From a virus, in the IMG/VR virus record IMGVR_UViG_3300032289_000580, positions 1 through 59,940 of that record: 59,940 bases of DNA; one strand, given 5' to 3'. A program made the translations under genes and the position numbers. Shown here piece by piece: positions 41,482-49,897 of the stretch. Each line of letters starts with the position of its first letter. Positions within the stretch are counted from its first letter, which is position 1. The notes under the pieces are model-generated. The model worked only from the letters and a program-made list of their open reading frames with translations, searched no databases and was not told the origin of the DNA.

Positions 41482-42534
41482 TTATGAAGCTACTTTTACG
41501 TTCTTCACTACGACCCAAGCATCTGCTTGTTCGATCTGGACGCCAACACGAGTATACATTGTGTACTCAATTGAGTCCTTACGTGGCCAGAAGAAACGGT
41601 AAACAGTTACATCACGCTTGATTCCAATAACAACGTTATTAGGGAATGTCAAGTGGATATCTCCGTGGTTTCCTGTCTCTCCTGAGTAGTCTCCGTCTTG
41701 CGCTTCGTTAAGAAGCGGAACTTCAACAATTGGAATACCGAATGCATAAGGTGCTACGTAACCTGCTGGTCCTGAGACTGGCTGTACATCACCACGGATG
41801 ATGCTTGAAGCAATATCCTGTGGAATTGTCTGGTTAGTACCAATGCTGTTTGCAAACAGGAAGTCCTGGATCAAGTTTGATCCAACTAAGAATCGAAGAT
41901 CAGCACGACGCTGCTTGTACTTACGTGGCAGAGCCTTTAGTGCAGAGTTAAATGATGCACGAGTAACCGCTGCTCCACCGTTATCTACAACACGTCCGTA
42001 TGTCTTAGCCTTCTTTACGACGCCATCAAATGCCTTGTATAGGGCATCTGATGATAGTGCTGTGTTACCGTTTAGGATAACATCTTCAATGTCGTTTCCT
42101 GCTTGTGTTGCCATCATTCTGGCAATATGATCTTCTAGATCTGGACCTTCAATGTTGTCTTCTAGAGACTCTGTTGAAAGTTCCCAATCTAAACGAAGCT
42201 TCTTTGTTGTCAAAGAAATCTTTGAGAATGATACTGCTGAGTTTGCCTCAGCAGCATTGTCTGCTTCGGTTGCAAGCTTCATAAGCTTTTCTCCGACTGA
42301 CATACGATCAATCTCTGTTGTATCTGCTCTCATTCTTACTGTACGGGCGACTTTACCAATTACGGTTGCATCGAACATATAGTCAAGGAAGCGAGCTGAT
42401 TGCTCTGGGTTAAGGAGTCCACCTTCACCCTCAGAGCCAATATGTACTCCAGTATTAGCTACTGCAGCACCTGTCATGTTAGCTGTAACGTGTGTGTTAG
42501 CGGCTACTGACTTTTCTAATAATTCATTGCTCAT
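41482..42534 (-). CDS. Major capsid protein (HK97 fold)
   Basis: The 350-residue protein shows the HK97-like order: flexible N-terminus with LLNPEQSARFLDYMFDATV, an E-loop region near 90-120 (SVSFSKISLTTKKLRLDWELS), a spine helix with ATQAGNDIEDVILNG, and an axial domain containing PVSGPAGYVAPYAFGIPIVEVP. The C-terminus YTRVGVQIEQADAWVVVKNVK is strand-rich. It builds the icosahedral shell. AAGGTAGGTG precedes the ATG, a strong terminator follows, and the protease/scaffold gene lies directly upstream. Confidence 0.92.
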   Translation of the reverse strand: MSNELLEKSVAANTHVTANMTGAAVANTGVHIGSEGEGGLLNPEQSARFLDYMFDATVIGKVARTVRMRADTTEIDRMSVGEKLMKLATEADNAAEANSAVSFSKISLTTKKLRLDWELSTESLEDNIEGPDLEDHIARMMATQAGNDIEDVILNGNTALSSDALYKAFDGVVKKAKTYGRVVDNGGAAVTRASFNSALKALPRKYKQRRADLRFLVGSNLIQDFLFANSIGTNQTIPQDIASSIIRGDVQPVSGPAGYVAPYAFGIPIVEVPLLNEAQDGDYSGETGNHGDIHLTFPNNVVIGIKRDVTVYRFFWPRKDSIEYTMYTRVGVQIEQADAWVVVKNVKVAS

Positions 42535-42554
42535 ATATTTTCACCTACCTTTGT

Positions 42555-43865
42555 TTATCTAATTAATTCGTTTACGGAACCGAGGAAAGAACCGTTCCAT
42601 TTTGATTTCTTTATTGTACTTACTTCCTGAGACCCGCCAAGGTCTGAGGACTTCTTAATTGCAGTCTCACCTTCTACTGCATCGACACGCTTTTGTACGC
42701 CATCAATCGTGTTTCTGATATCTTCAACAGCCTTTGAAAGGACTGCGTGTTGTTCTGCTAGCTCTGTGATTCGGCCATCAATGCTCTTGCTAAAAGTTTC
42801 AACTGTTTCTGTAACAGTCTTAACCTGCGCTGCATTTGCATCTGTAGCCTTACTTAGAGTTTCTGAGAAAAAGCCTTTAAGATCGCCCAACATCTTTGCA
42901 AAATCAGGTTCATCAACCTCAACTTCTGATACGTCGGCTGCTTTTTCCAGAGTTTCAGCAGAAGCGTCTGCTACTGCATCTTCTGCAGGAGCTTCTTCAG
43001 CAGCTGGTGTTTCTTCAACAACAGGTGCTTCTTCAACAACAGTCTCTTCAACTGTAGTATTTTCTGTATTTTCTGACACTTCATTACCTCCTTCTGCGTT
43101 TGCCTGTTTTGCAATTGTTTGTGTTTCAGGCAACGTGGATCTTGACTTGTATAAATCAAGAATTCTATCTATCTCTTTTGACTTGTTTACATCTGATGAT
43201 TCTACCCAACCGATTAAAGTTGCTGGCTTACCAGAAATTGGTGAATCTAATGTCTTGTCTGTTGATACAAAAACAGAGTTACTTTCTTCGCAATAGAAAA
43301 TATTTTCTGTAACTACATCTGCCGCCATACCTTTAAATATCATTTGTCCGTTCATCTTCTCAATTGATAAGATGTTGCAGAGCTCATTTGCTGGTGAATC
43401 TACAATTGAAAGTTCAACTAGTTCATAGTCTTTAATGAAACGAACTGTCTCACCATTTGACTTGTTAACTTCATTGTCTGATTCTAAAATTTTTCCGCCG
43501 ATTGAAAATCCTGCTAGGGTGCCATCTAAAACTTTTTCCCATGTATCTTGTGCGCCTTTTGAAATATAAGATGTAACATACACCCCGTTATAAAAAGCTT
43601 TTGAAATTGGGTCATAGAAAGTTTCTGGCTTAAATGATACAACCTTGCCAACTGCAAGTGGTTGATGCATTTCTCTTAGATTCCCACGGAATCTTTCAAA
43701 TGCCTTCATGCTGGCTTCTGCTGTAACTACATCTCCTGTTTGATCAACATTGTCTAATGTTGCAAAACCTGAAACAGTTCTTTTCTCACGATTTACTTTT
43801 GTGAATGGTACTGCTAGATGGAGGTTATTTCCATTTGAAGACCAGTTAGATTTTTCAATGTTCAT
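42555..43865 (-). CDS. Prohead protease fused to scaffold-like domain
   Basis: With ATG 43865 the protein has 436 residues; an earlier TTG at 43901 lacks support. Residues 1-170 form an HK97 (U35) protease: REMHQP supplies the catalytic His and AGFSIGG the Ser, with ELVELSIVDSPAN near the end of the domain. Residues about 250-320 are Glu/Ala-rich repeats and residues 325-410 a long coiled coil, a built-in scaffold (delta-like) that would be digested during maturation. A TAAAAT ends 7 bases before the ATG, so a leaderless transcript is possible. Confidence 0.88.
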   Translation of the reverse strand: MNIEKSNWSSNGNNLHLAVPFTKVNREKRTVSGFATLDNVDQTGDVVTAEASMKAFERFRGNLREMHQPLAVGKVVSFKPETFYDPISKAFYNGVYVTSYISKGAQDTWEKVLDGTLAGFSIGGKILESDNEVNKSNGETVRFIKDYELVELSIVDSPANELCNILSIEKMNGQMIFKGMAADVVTENIFYCEESNSVFVSTDKTLDSPISGKPATLIGWVESSDVNKSKEIDRILDLYKSRSTLPETQTIAKQANAEGGNEVSENTENTTVEETVVEEAPVVEETPAAEEAPAEDAVADASAETLEKAADVSEVEVDEPDFAKMLGDLKGFFSETLSKATDANAAQVKTVTETVETFSKSIDGRITELAEQHAVLSKAVEDIRNTIDGVQKRVDAVEGETAIKKSSDLGGSQEVSTIKKSKWNGSFLGSVNELIR

Positions 43866-43918
43866 ATGCTTAATTTTATCTATTTGTAGATAAAAAGGCA
43901 AATAGTGGTTGAGTAAAG

Positions 43919-45502
43919 TTATTCAACCTGTCTGCCGTCGCCTTGGGCATTTCTTCCTTCACCTGAAATGTCTGGTGAATTACCCTGTCTCTGTTGATCT
44001 CTGACACGAGTATTATTAGCCTGTGCTCTAATTTCAGCTTGCTGTTGTGGCTTTAATTGAACCATATCATCTCCGCCGTCCAAAGGAATCATGCCCTTTC
44101 TAATACGAACTTCATTTGGAGTAATTACCTGCATTCTTAAATATCTTTCATCAATCTTAGATTGAGTATCCTCATCTGTAAGAGTTAATTCATTGAATTT
44201 AAGAGAAAGAGCATCTGTCTTTTCTTCAATAATTTTATTAATCTTCTTCTCTAATGTCATTTGTGCTGGGCGACAAACTTGCTCTTTAAATGTCTTATCA
44301 GCATCTCTTGCCACCGCTAAATTCACACCTTCTGGGGTTCCAATTTTATTAATTGGTACACGGTGAGCCAAAAGGATTTCATCTCTGTTTGCCTTTCGAT
44401 AAAGATTAAATGAAGACTCTTGTGTGCCAGCCTCAATTGGCTCCATCTTAAATTCAACCTTTGAGTCTGGGCTATCTGCTGGAAGCGGGATATATAGGGA
44501 TCTGTGATTCTTTCCTCTTAAGCCTACCTGGAAAAATTCAAGCAATTTTCTTTCTGATTCTGGGGATAGCTTTGCTCCCTTTACTGTAATAATATATCTT
44601 GGGACCGCCTTATTTTCAAAATAATCTAGGTTATATTTACCAGCAAATTCATTTCCAGCCAATGCGTTCTGTGCTGCAATAATATCTGGGATTCCATAAT
44701 AGTTATTTGTTGGAGTATATTTTTTTAAATGAATAACTTCGTTTGGTCTGTCTTCTCCGCCTGCAATTGGGTTTTCAGTATCTACGTCTCCGAAGTTTCT
44801 AAAGAATACAGCCTTTCCATAAAGCAATTGAATAAATCCGTCACGCAAGCGACGAACACGCATCGTCTTTGAAGGGATGTGTCCAATGTATCCTATGTTT
44901 CCTGAAGTTGTTCTGCTGATTTCAATATAGCCGTTACCAGTTGCCTCTAAGTCTGTGTATACTTTAATAAGTGTTTGTGTAAAAGTATCTTCATCATTTG
45001 TTGAGTCAAGCCACAGCTGTAAGTCCTGCTTTAATTTGTTAAGCTTTCTGCGGGCTCTTTCTAACTGCTTGTCGTCTGTAATAGAATCGAATGCGTCGTT
45101 AGTTTTTCTTGTCTCAGAAAAATCATAACCTAGTCCAACAATGTTTGCCACTTTAGCATTAATTGCTGCGTAGTTATAAGTTGATATTTCATAAATTCTT
45201 GAAAGGTATTCTTGGTTATATGGTGGCTCAACAAGGTCGAACATTGCATAGCCAGTAACCGCCTGCTGCAATAAGTTTTGCTGTGTTCCAGTTCCTTCTC
45301 TGCCTGCAAATGCTTTAGAGAACTCTCTACCCATCTTACGACGGAATGTAGAGCTTAGCCCAGATATTTTTCTTAAGTCATCCTCTTCAATCATAAAGGG
45401 ATCTGAATGATCTTTTTCTTTCTTTAATTGAAATAAATCAGAGGCAGAAGAAATTTGAATTCTATCTGTTGACTCTAAATCGCTATCTTGAATAAACTCC
45501 AT
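43919..45502 (-). CDS. Portal protein
   Basis: The 527-residue protein has the HK97/PBSX portal layout: YEISTYNYAAINAKVANIVG clip/wing, LEATGNGYIEISR, LKKYTPTNNYYGIPDI, and DEILLAHRVPINKIGTPEG, then a stem/crown and a Gln/Arg/Gly-rich C-terminal tail (from about residue 490). It forms the dodecameric ring through which DNA is packaged. GGGAG precedes the ATG. It lies directly upstream of the protease/scaffold gene but about 38 kb from TerL. Confidence 0.92.
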   Translation of the reverse strand: MEFIQDSDLESTDRIQISSASDLFQLKKEKDHSDPFMIEEDDLRKISGLSSTFRRKMGREFSKAFAGREGTGTQQNLLQQAVTGYAMFDLVEPPYNQEYLSRIYEISTYNYAAINAKVANIVGLGYDFSETRKTNDAFDSITDDKQLERARRKLNKLKQDLQLWLDSTNDEDTFTQTLIKVYTDLEATGNGYIEISRTTSGNIGYIGHIPSKTMRVRRLRDGFIQLLYGKAVFFRNFGDVDTENPIAGGEDRPNEVIHLKKYTPTNNYYGIPDIIAAQNALAGNEFAGKYNLDYFENKAVPRYIITVKGAKLSPESERKLLEFFQVGLRGKNHRSLYIPLPADSPDSKVEFKMEPIEAGTQESSFNLYRKANRDEILLAHRVPINKIGTPEGVNLAVARDADKTFKEQVCRPAQMTLEKKINKIIEEKTDALSLKFNELTLTDEDTQSKIDERYLRMQVITPNEVRIRKGMIPLDGGDDMVQLKPQQQAEIRAQANNTRVRDQQRQGNSPDISGEGRNAQGDGRQVE

Positions 45503-45504
45503 GA

Positions 45505-45867
45505 TTATCTCCCTGGTCCACCTATTGCTGGATTCTTTTTATTGTAAGCCGCTAGCTCATCTTTGTAATTTCCAATATCAAATGGGTCAGGAACTAATCC
45601 TTGCTCAAGTCTTGCCTTCTGATATTCAAACTGTTCGTCATCAATCTTGCGTCTATTGGATAAAAATTTAGGCTGCCCAACATCAATTCCAAAAGACGAA
45701 ACCTCTGCTGCCAATGCCGCCATGTTTGCCTTATTGCCTTTATGTGATGCTATCGATAAATAATTGCCCTCATCGTCGCCAATCCATCTTCCATCTGGCA
45801 TTTCCCACACATAGATTCCAAGCGTAGTTTCCTCAATTACTGTCTGATTGACCTTTTTAATCTCCAT
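45505..45867 (-). CDS. Hypothetical protein immediately before portal
   Basis: The 120-residue protein contains LGIYVWEMPDGRWIGDDEGNYL and QPKFLSNRRKIDDEQFEYQK. I recall such ORFs beside portal genes in actinobacteriophages, with no assigned function. A weak TAAAAT lies 8 bases before the ATG and no Shine-Dalgarno site is seen. It could be a head accessory. The gene is co-oriented and almost abuts portal. Confidence 0.7.
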   Translation of the reverse strand: MEIKKVNQTVIEETTLGIYVWEMPDGRWIGDDEGNYLSIASHKGNKANMAALAAEVSSFGIDVGQPKFLSNRRKIDDEQFEYQKARLEQGLVPDPFDIGNYKDELAAYNKKNPAIGGPGR

Positions 45868-45930
45868 AGTATTTTATTTTACCATTCTTTGGTGTCAAAG
45901 TCCAGCTTTTTGTCAGGCTATGTGACAGAA

Positions 45931-47805
45931 TTATGAGTTTTGGATTACAATCCAGTCATTATCATAGTAATCTACAGAGTTTTCTGTCACTGTCATGGAC
46001 GGGGAATTATCGTCGGCTACCGTAGAAACGTTATTATATAGATATAGGCTATAGTGTGTTGAAACATTTGTTGCGCTAAATGCTGCTGAATATAGGCCAA
46101 AACTTTGGAATAATGCAGGCACTGCCCCAGAGGAAGAATGTGAAATCTTTATTTGTCCGCTAACTGCGCTAGTGAAAACAATTACAACATGGTGTAATTG
46201 TCCTAGTTTAAATACATTTGAGACACTTGTCTCTGATGCCTTATTTACGCCATTTACATAAATGGCATCAATATTGGTTTTGCTTATAGTTCCCGTGCTA
46301 CCCCATGAATAATTTGAGGCGGCATAAGATCCACTAGATGCTGTTGAGATAAATCCGCTAACCGTCAATGCATACGGGGTATAGAAAAATTCTAATGTTT
46401 TAATTGAGGAGGTTGTATTAATATAAAACCCAGAGCTTGCAATAGTCCTTATTCCATTTTTAGCATTTCTTGAAAGAATAGGATATTTATTATTTCCAAT
46501 TGTAATATCATATACTGAGACTCCTGCTACCCCCTCTAATGTAGAAATATAACTTGAGCTATTTGAAGCATATGCAATTTGATTATTATAGAATTTAATT
46601 TGAAGAGTAGACAATTTAGGCAAGTACTTGCTGCTATCTGTTGTTGACATAGTTATCTTTAAATAGATTTGCTTGTTGCCATTAAAACTTGCAAGGGTGA
46701 ATTGAGGTATTGTTTGCCCATTCTGACATGTTTGATATGTTGTACCATCTACTGAAACTTCTACTACTATTCCATCTGTTCCGCTCCATTCTATTTTTGA
46801 AGAATCTAAAACAGCGGCATAGGGCAAAGAAATATAATCTGTCAATACAACTGTTTTAGAACCAGTTGATTTTTTAATTGATAAGGATTGTTCTGAGTCT
46901 TTGTAGTATAAGTCATCTGTAATGAAATAGTCCCAGCTTTTATTTCCAGGATAAGAGTAAATAAACTGAGTAGAAATATTTTCATCATATAGGTCAAATA
47001 GCTCTCCATTATCTGGGTCTACAATCTGAATTGGATTCATCTGAGATGCCTGTAAATAATGGTTTTGAATCTGAGAAAAAGATAAGGCATATCTATAAAC
47101 TCCTACGCTATTTATTAAAAAATAATCGTTTGCATCTAATGTAGGTCCAGTTTGAAGAGCAAGGGAAGTATTGCTGAATGTAAAGCCACTTAAAACTCTT
47201 GTTTGTACTAGTTGTGCATCAACATAAATAGACATTAATGTTGGGCTATATGTTGCAACAATGTAATGTACCTTGTCAACATTTAAAAGGGTATGTGATA
47301 AAATTTGTGAATTTACTTTAAAGGTTATGTTTCCTTTATCATAAAATAAACCTACACTTTCTGATGTATCCGCCAAAATAGGTGTCTGGTTAGTTGTTGT
47401 AAATTTTGGATATATCCAGGCTTCTAATGTGAAGTCATTGTCTGATGAAGTTAATGTTCCAAATTGGCTGGTAGTTGTAGTAGCAGTATAATCTTTTGTA
47501 AAAGAATACTGTATTGAATTACCATTAGTTATTTTAGTTGATCTTGAATTTCCTACAACTATAGGAAGAATATTTGTTTCTGGATCCACCGCATAAACAC
47601 TATCATTCTCACATCCAGAATGATCGTATGCAACATCTCCGTATATGTTTGCATAAGATGCAAGAAGTGGGTCATCTAAAATTGCTTGATATGTAGCATA
47701 TGAACTTTCAAGGGAAGTATAGTTTGCAATATCGACTGTAGTTAAATCATCTAAAGGGTAATATCCAATTGGATAGTCTGATAAAATTGTTGATCTATAT
47801 GACAT
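45931..47805 (-). CDS. LamG-like (concanavalin-type) structural protein
   Basis: The 624-residue protein begins MSYRSTILSDYPIGYYPLDD, a signature of phage LamG proteins, and has NDFTLEAWIYPKFTTTNQ, HYIVATYSPTLMSIYVDAQL and VGVYRYALSFSQIQNHYLQA (residues about 20-260), a complete concanavalin-like jelly roll. A second jelly-roll-like region occupies about residues 430-620 (SIKTLEFFYTPYA, HHVVIVFTSAVSGQIKI). These folds bind glycans, so it is probably an adhesin or head/tail decoration. It lies at the end of the fibre block just before the head genes. Confidence 0.8.
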   Translation of the reverse strand: MSYRSTILSDYPIGYYPLDDLTTVDIANYTSLESSYATYQAILDDPLLASYANIYGDVAYDHSGCENDSVYAVDPETNILPIVVGNSRSTKITNGNSIQYSFTKDYTATTTTSQFGTLTSSDNDFTLEAWIYPKFTTTNQTPILADTSESVGLFYDKGNITFKVNSQILSHTLLNVDKVHYIVATYSPTLMSIYVDAQLVQTRVLSGFTFSNTSLALQTGPTLDANDYFLINSVGVYRYALSFSQIQNHYLQASQMNPIQIVDPDNGELFDLYDENISTQFIYSYPGNKSWDYFITDDLYYKDSEQSLSIKKSTGSKTVVLTDYISLPYAAVLDSSKIEWSGTDGIVVEVSVDGTTYQTCQNGQTIPQFTLASFNGNKQIYLKITMSTTDSSKYLPKLSTLQIKFYNNQIAYASNSSSYISTLEGVAGVSVYDITIGNNKYPILSRNAKNGIRTIASSGFYINTTSSIKTLEFFYTPYALTVSGFISTASSGSYAASNYSWGSTGTISKTNIDAIYVNGVNKASETSVSNVFKLGQLHHVVIVFTSAVSGQIKISHSSSGAVPALFQSFGLYSAAFSATNVSTHYSLYLYNNVSTVADDNSPSMTVTENSVDYYDNDWIVIQNS

Positions 47806-48773
47806 TATCCACCTACTGCTGATTTAAGATATCTAATTATTACAAGTCCTGAGCCGCCGTTTCTTCCAGAACCACCGCCACCCTGACCGCTTCCACCAAT
47901 AATTTCATACCATCCTCCACCTGCACCACCACCACCGCCAGTATTTGCTGCACCAGCTGTACCTAAAGAAAAACCTGGTTTTCCAGATGCAGATTTTCCA
48001 CCATTGCCTCCTCCGCCTAATCCTCCTGTTCCAGCAGTTCCATCAGCCCCAACTACGCCATCTTTTGATCCATAAACAGCTCCACCTCCGCCTCCGCCTG
48101 CATAATAACCGCCAACACCAGTTGAAGTAACAGATGCCCAAGAAGAATATGCGTTTGTTCCATTTCCACCATTGCCTCCATTAGCATTATTTGTTCCGCC
48201 ATTGTTTGATCCAACTGCTCCTGCTCCACCTCCGCCAGCTGATCCCACATAACCATAAGATTGAGAATTTACATTTGATACATCTCCGCCCTTGTTTCCT
48301 TGTCCCGATGTTCCATTACTTCCAGTATTGTATCCACTTTCACCAATTCCACCGCCACCAGATCCACCTACTTGTGGCCAAGGAGACGTATAATAGTTTG
48401 GTCCTCCGCCGCCGCCTACTGCTGTCGAAGAAGAAAAAACAGAATCGCTTCCTTTTCCACCAGATCCTTCCGAGTTACCTGGTCCTCCTGCGCCTATATT
48501 AATAAAATAAGAAAAATTATCAAAGCTGTCTGCAGCATACACAAATCCACCCGCACCGCCAGCGCCACCAGCGCCGCCGCCCATAAAGTTTCCACCACCC
48601 CCTCCTGCAATACAAATAGATTCATAAGCAATTGGTCCGTTTTGAATTGTTATTGTTGTGCTAGATGTAAATGTTCTGTAATAGTATGTAGCATCTGATG
48701 TAACTGTTCCACCACCAGTTATTTCTGGACCACCATTAGTATTGACACCTAATGCTATAGCAGCATATGTCAT
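47805..48773 (-). CDS. Glycine-rich domain protein (single module)
   Basis: The 322-residue protein is one glycine-rich module. It opens TSDATYYYRTFTSSTTITI and SICIAGGGGGNFMGGG, continues with long Gly runs separated by short variable segments, and ends SGLVIIRYLKS. The pattern matches the Gly_rich_2-type domain also found in the large fibre genes at 52229-59386. Such regions may fold as polyglycine-II sheets like the S16 gp38 adhesin, with variable loops at the tip. It overlaps the LamG gene by one base. Confidence 0.78.
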   Translation of the reverse strand: MTYAAIALGVNTNGGPEITGGGTVTSDATYYYRTFTSSTTITIQNGPIAYESICIAGGGGGNFMGGGAGGAGGAGGFVYAADSFDNFSYFINIGAGGPGNSEGSGGKGSDSVFSSSTAVGGGGGPNYYTSPWPQVGGSGGGGIGESGYNTGSNGTSGQGNKGGDVSNVNSQSYGYVGSAGGGGAGAVGSNNGGTNNANGGNGGNGTNAYSSWASVTSTGVGGYYAGGGGGGAVYGSKDGVVGADGTAGTGGLGGGGNGGKSASGKPGFSLGTAGAANTGGGGGAGGGWYEIIGGSGQGGGGSGRNGGSGLVIIRYLKSAVGG

Positions 48774-48775
48774 GA

Positions 48776-49846
48776 TTAGCTCAGTCCTGGGCCAGAGATT
48801 ACAAATGTATCTGTATCAACACAGAGTATTGTTGCAAGTCCATATCTAGGAAGTGTTCTGTTTCCAGTAGTTAGAAATGATGCAAATCTCATTGTTACTC
48901 CCGATCCTTGCGTAATGGTTTGAGAAGAAGAAGAGTTATTATATATAACAACATTTTGACCAGCGGTAAATACTGATGGTGGAACTGTAATTCCACCAGT
49001 TGTTATGCTAATAAATTTTCCGTTATCTGAAGAAAGTAATGTGTAGCTAGAAGATTTAGCATTTTGTGGAACAGTTGCTGGCCCTTCTGGTCCCGTCGAT
49101 CCAGTTGTTCCTTGAGTTCCAGTTGCACCTTGTGTACCAGTTGCGCCTTGTGCGCCTACTGAACCTTGTGCACCAGTTGTACCTTGTGCACCAGTTGAAC
49201 CTTGTGTGCCCGTTGCGCCTTGTGTACCAGTTGCCCCTTGTGCTCCTGTACCAGTCATACCTTGTGCACCAGTTGTGCCTTGTGTGCCAGTTGCACCTTG
49301 TGTACCAGTTGCACCTTGCGTTCCTGTACCTGTTGTACCTTGTGCGCCAGTTGACCCTTGTGCGCCAGTAGTTCCTTGAGAGCCTTGAATTGGGCCAACA
49401 TTTGTCCAAGCAGATCCAGTCCAAACATAAAGATTGCCAGATATTACATATGCATCTCCTAAATTTCCTGTCGGATGTGCAGACTGTAACTCACCTAAAG
49501 TTGCATAAGTTCCTAAGATATCAACGCCAGTTCCAGCAACACCTTGAGTTCCAGTTGTGCCCTGTGTTCCAGATGTTCCCTGAGTTCCAGTTGTACCTTG
49601 TGAACCTATTGTACCTTGTGCGCCAGTTGTACCTTGCGCTCCAGTTGCTCCTTGCGCTCCAGTTGTACCTTGTGTACCAGTGGTTCCTTGTACACCCTGT
49701 GTGCCCTGTGTCCCAGTTGTTCCTTGTGGTCCAGGATTTGCTGTTAAATATGTATCAATATTTTGTGCAAGTAATTGAATGTCCGCAGGAATATCTGGCG
49801 GATCTGAATAAGCGGGAAAACTAAAACCCTTTGATGTTGAGCCCAT
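48776..49846 (-). CDS. Collagen-like fibre protein
   Basis: The 356-residue protein has two blocks of Gly-x-y triplets (GTQGTTGAQGATG style). Residues about 37-108 and about 155-250 are split by a small globular segment (VDILGTYATLGELQSAHP to WTNVG), and a beta-rich C-terminal head lies at about 255-356. Collagen-like triplets make trimeric rods in phage fibres. The N-terminus MGSTSKGFSFPAYSDPPDIP would attach to the virion. TGGTATAAT ends 6 bases before the ATG, so the mRNA is probably leaderless. Proline is nearly absent from y positions; Thr and Gln dominate. Confidence 0.88.
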   Translation of the reverse strand: MGSTSKGFSFPAYSDPPDIPADIQLLAQNIDTYLTANPGPQGTTGTQGTQGVQGTTGTQGTTGAQGATGAQGTTGAQGTIGSQGTTGTQGTSGTQGTTGTQGVAGTGVDILGTYATLGELQSAHPTGNLGDAYVISGNLYVWTGSAWTNVGPIQGSQGTTGAQGSTGAQGTTGTGTQGATGTQGATGTQGTTGAQGMTGTGAQGATGTQGATGTQGSTGAQGTTGAQGSVGAQGATGTQGATGTQGTTGSTGPEGPATVPQNAKSSSYTLLSSDNGKFISITTGGITVPPSVFTAGQNVVIYNNSSSSQTITQGSGVTMRFASFLTTGNRTLPRYGLATILCVDTDTFVISGPGLS

Positions 49847-49852
49847 TTTAAA

Positions 49853-49861
49853 ATTATACCA
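49853..49861 (-). promoter_or_regulatory. Extended -10 TGGTATAAT placed for leaderless transcription
   Basis: TGGTATAAT ends exactly 6 bases before the ATG at 49846, matching the arrangement at 26016-26024. No ribosome binding site is present in the 6-base gap. Confidence 0.62.
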
Positions 49862-49897
49862 CCTTAAATATTATGATAGTGTTACCTAGAACTGAGT

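Noticed and set aside
42709-43296. 195-residue plus-strand frame
   Set aside because: It is antisense to the Glu/Ala-rich scaffold part of the protease gene and is Ser/Ala-rich only because of that; no start signal.
49056-49740. Dense short direct repeats resembling a CRISPR or tandem-repeat array
   Set aside because: The repeats are in frame, vary at third codon positions and encode Gly-x-y triplets of the collagen-like protein; there are no spacers.
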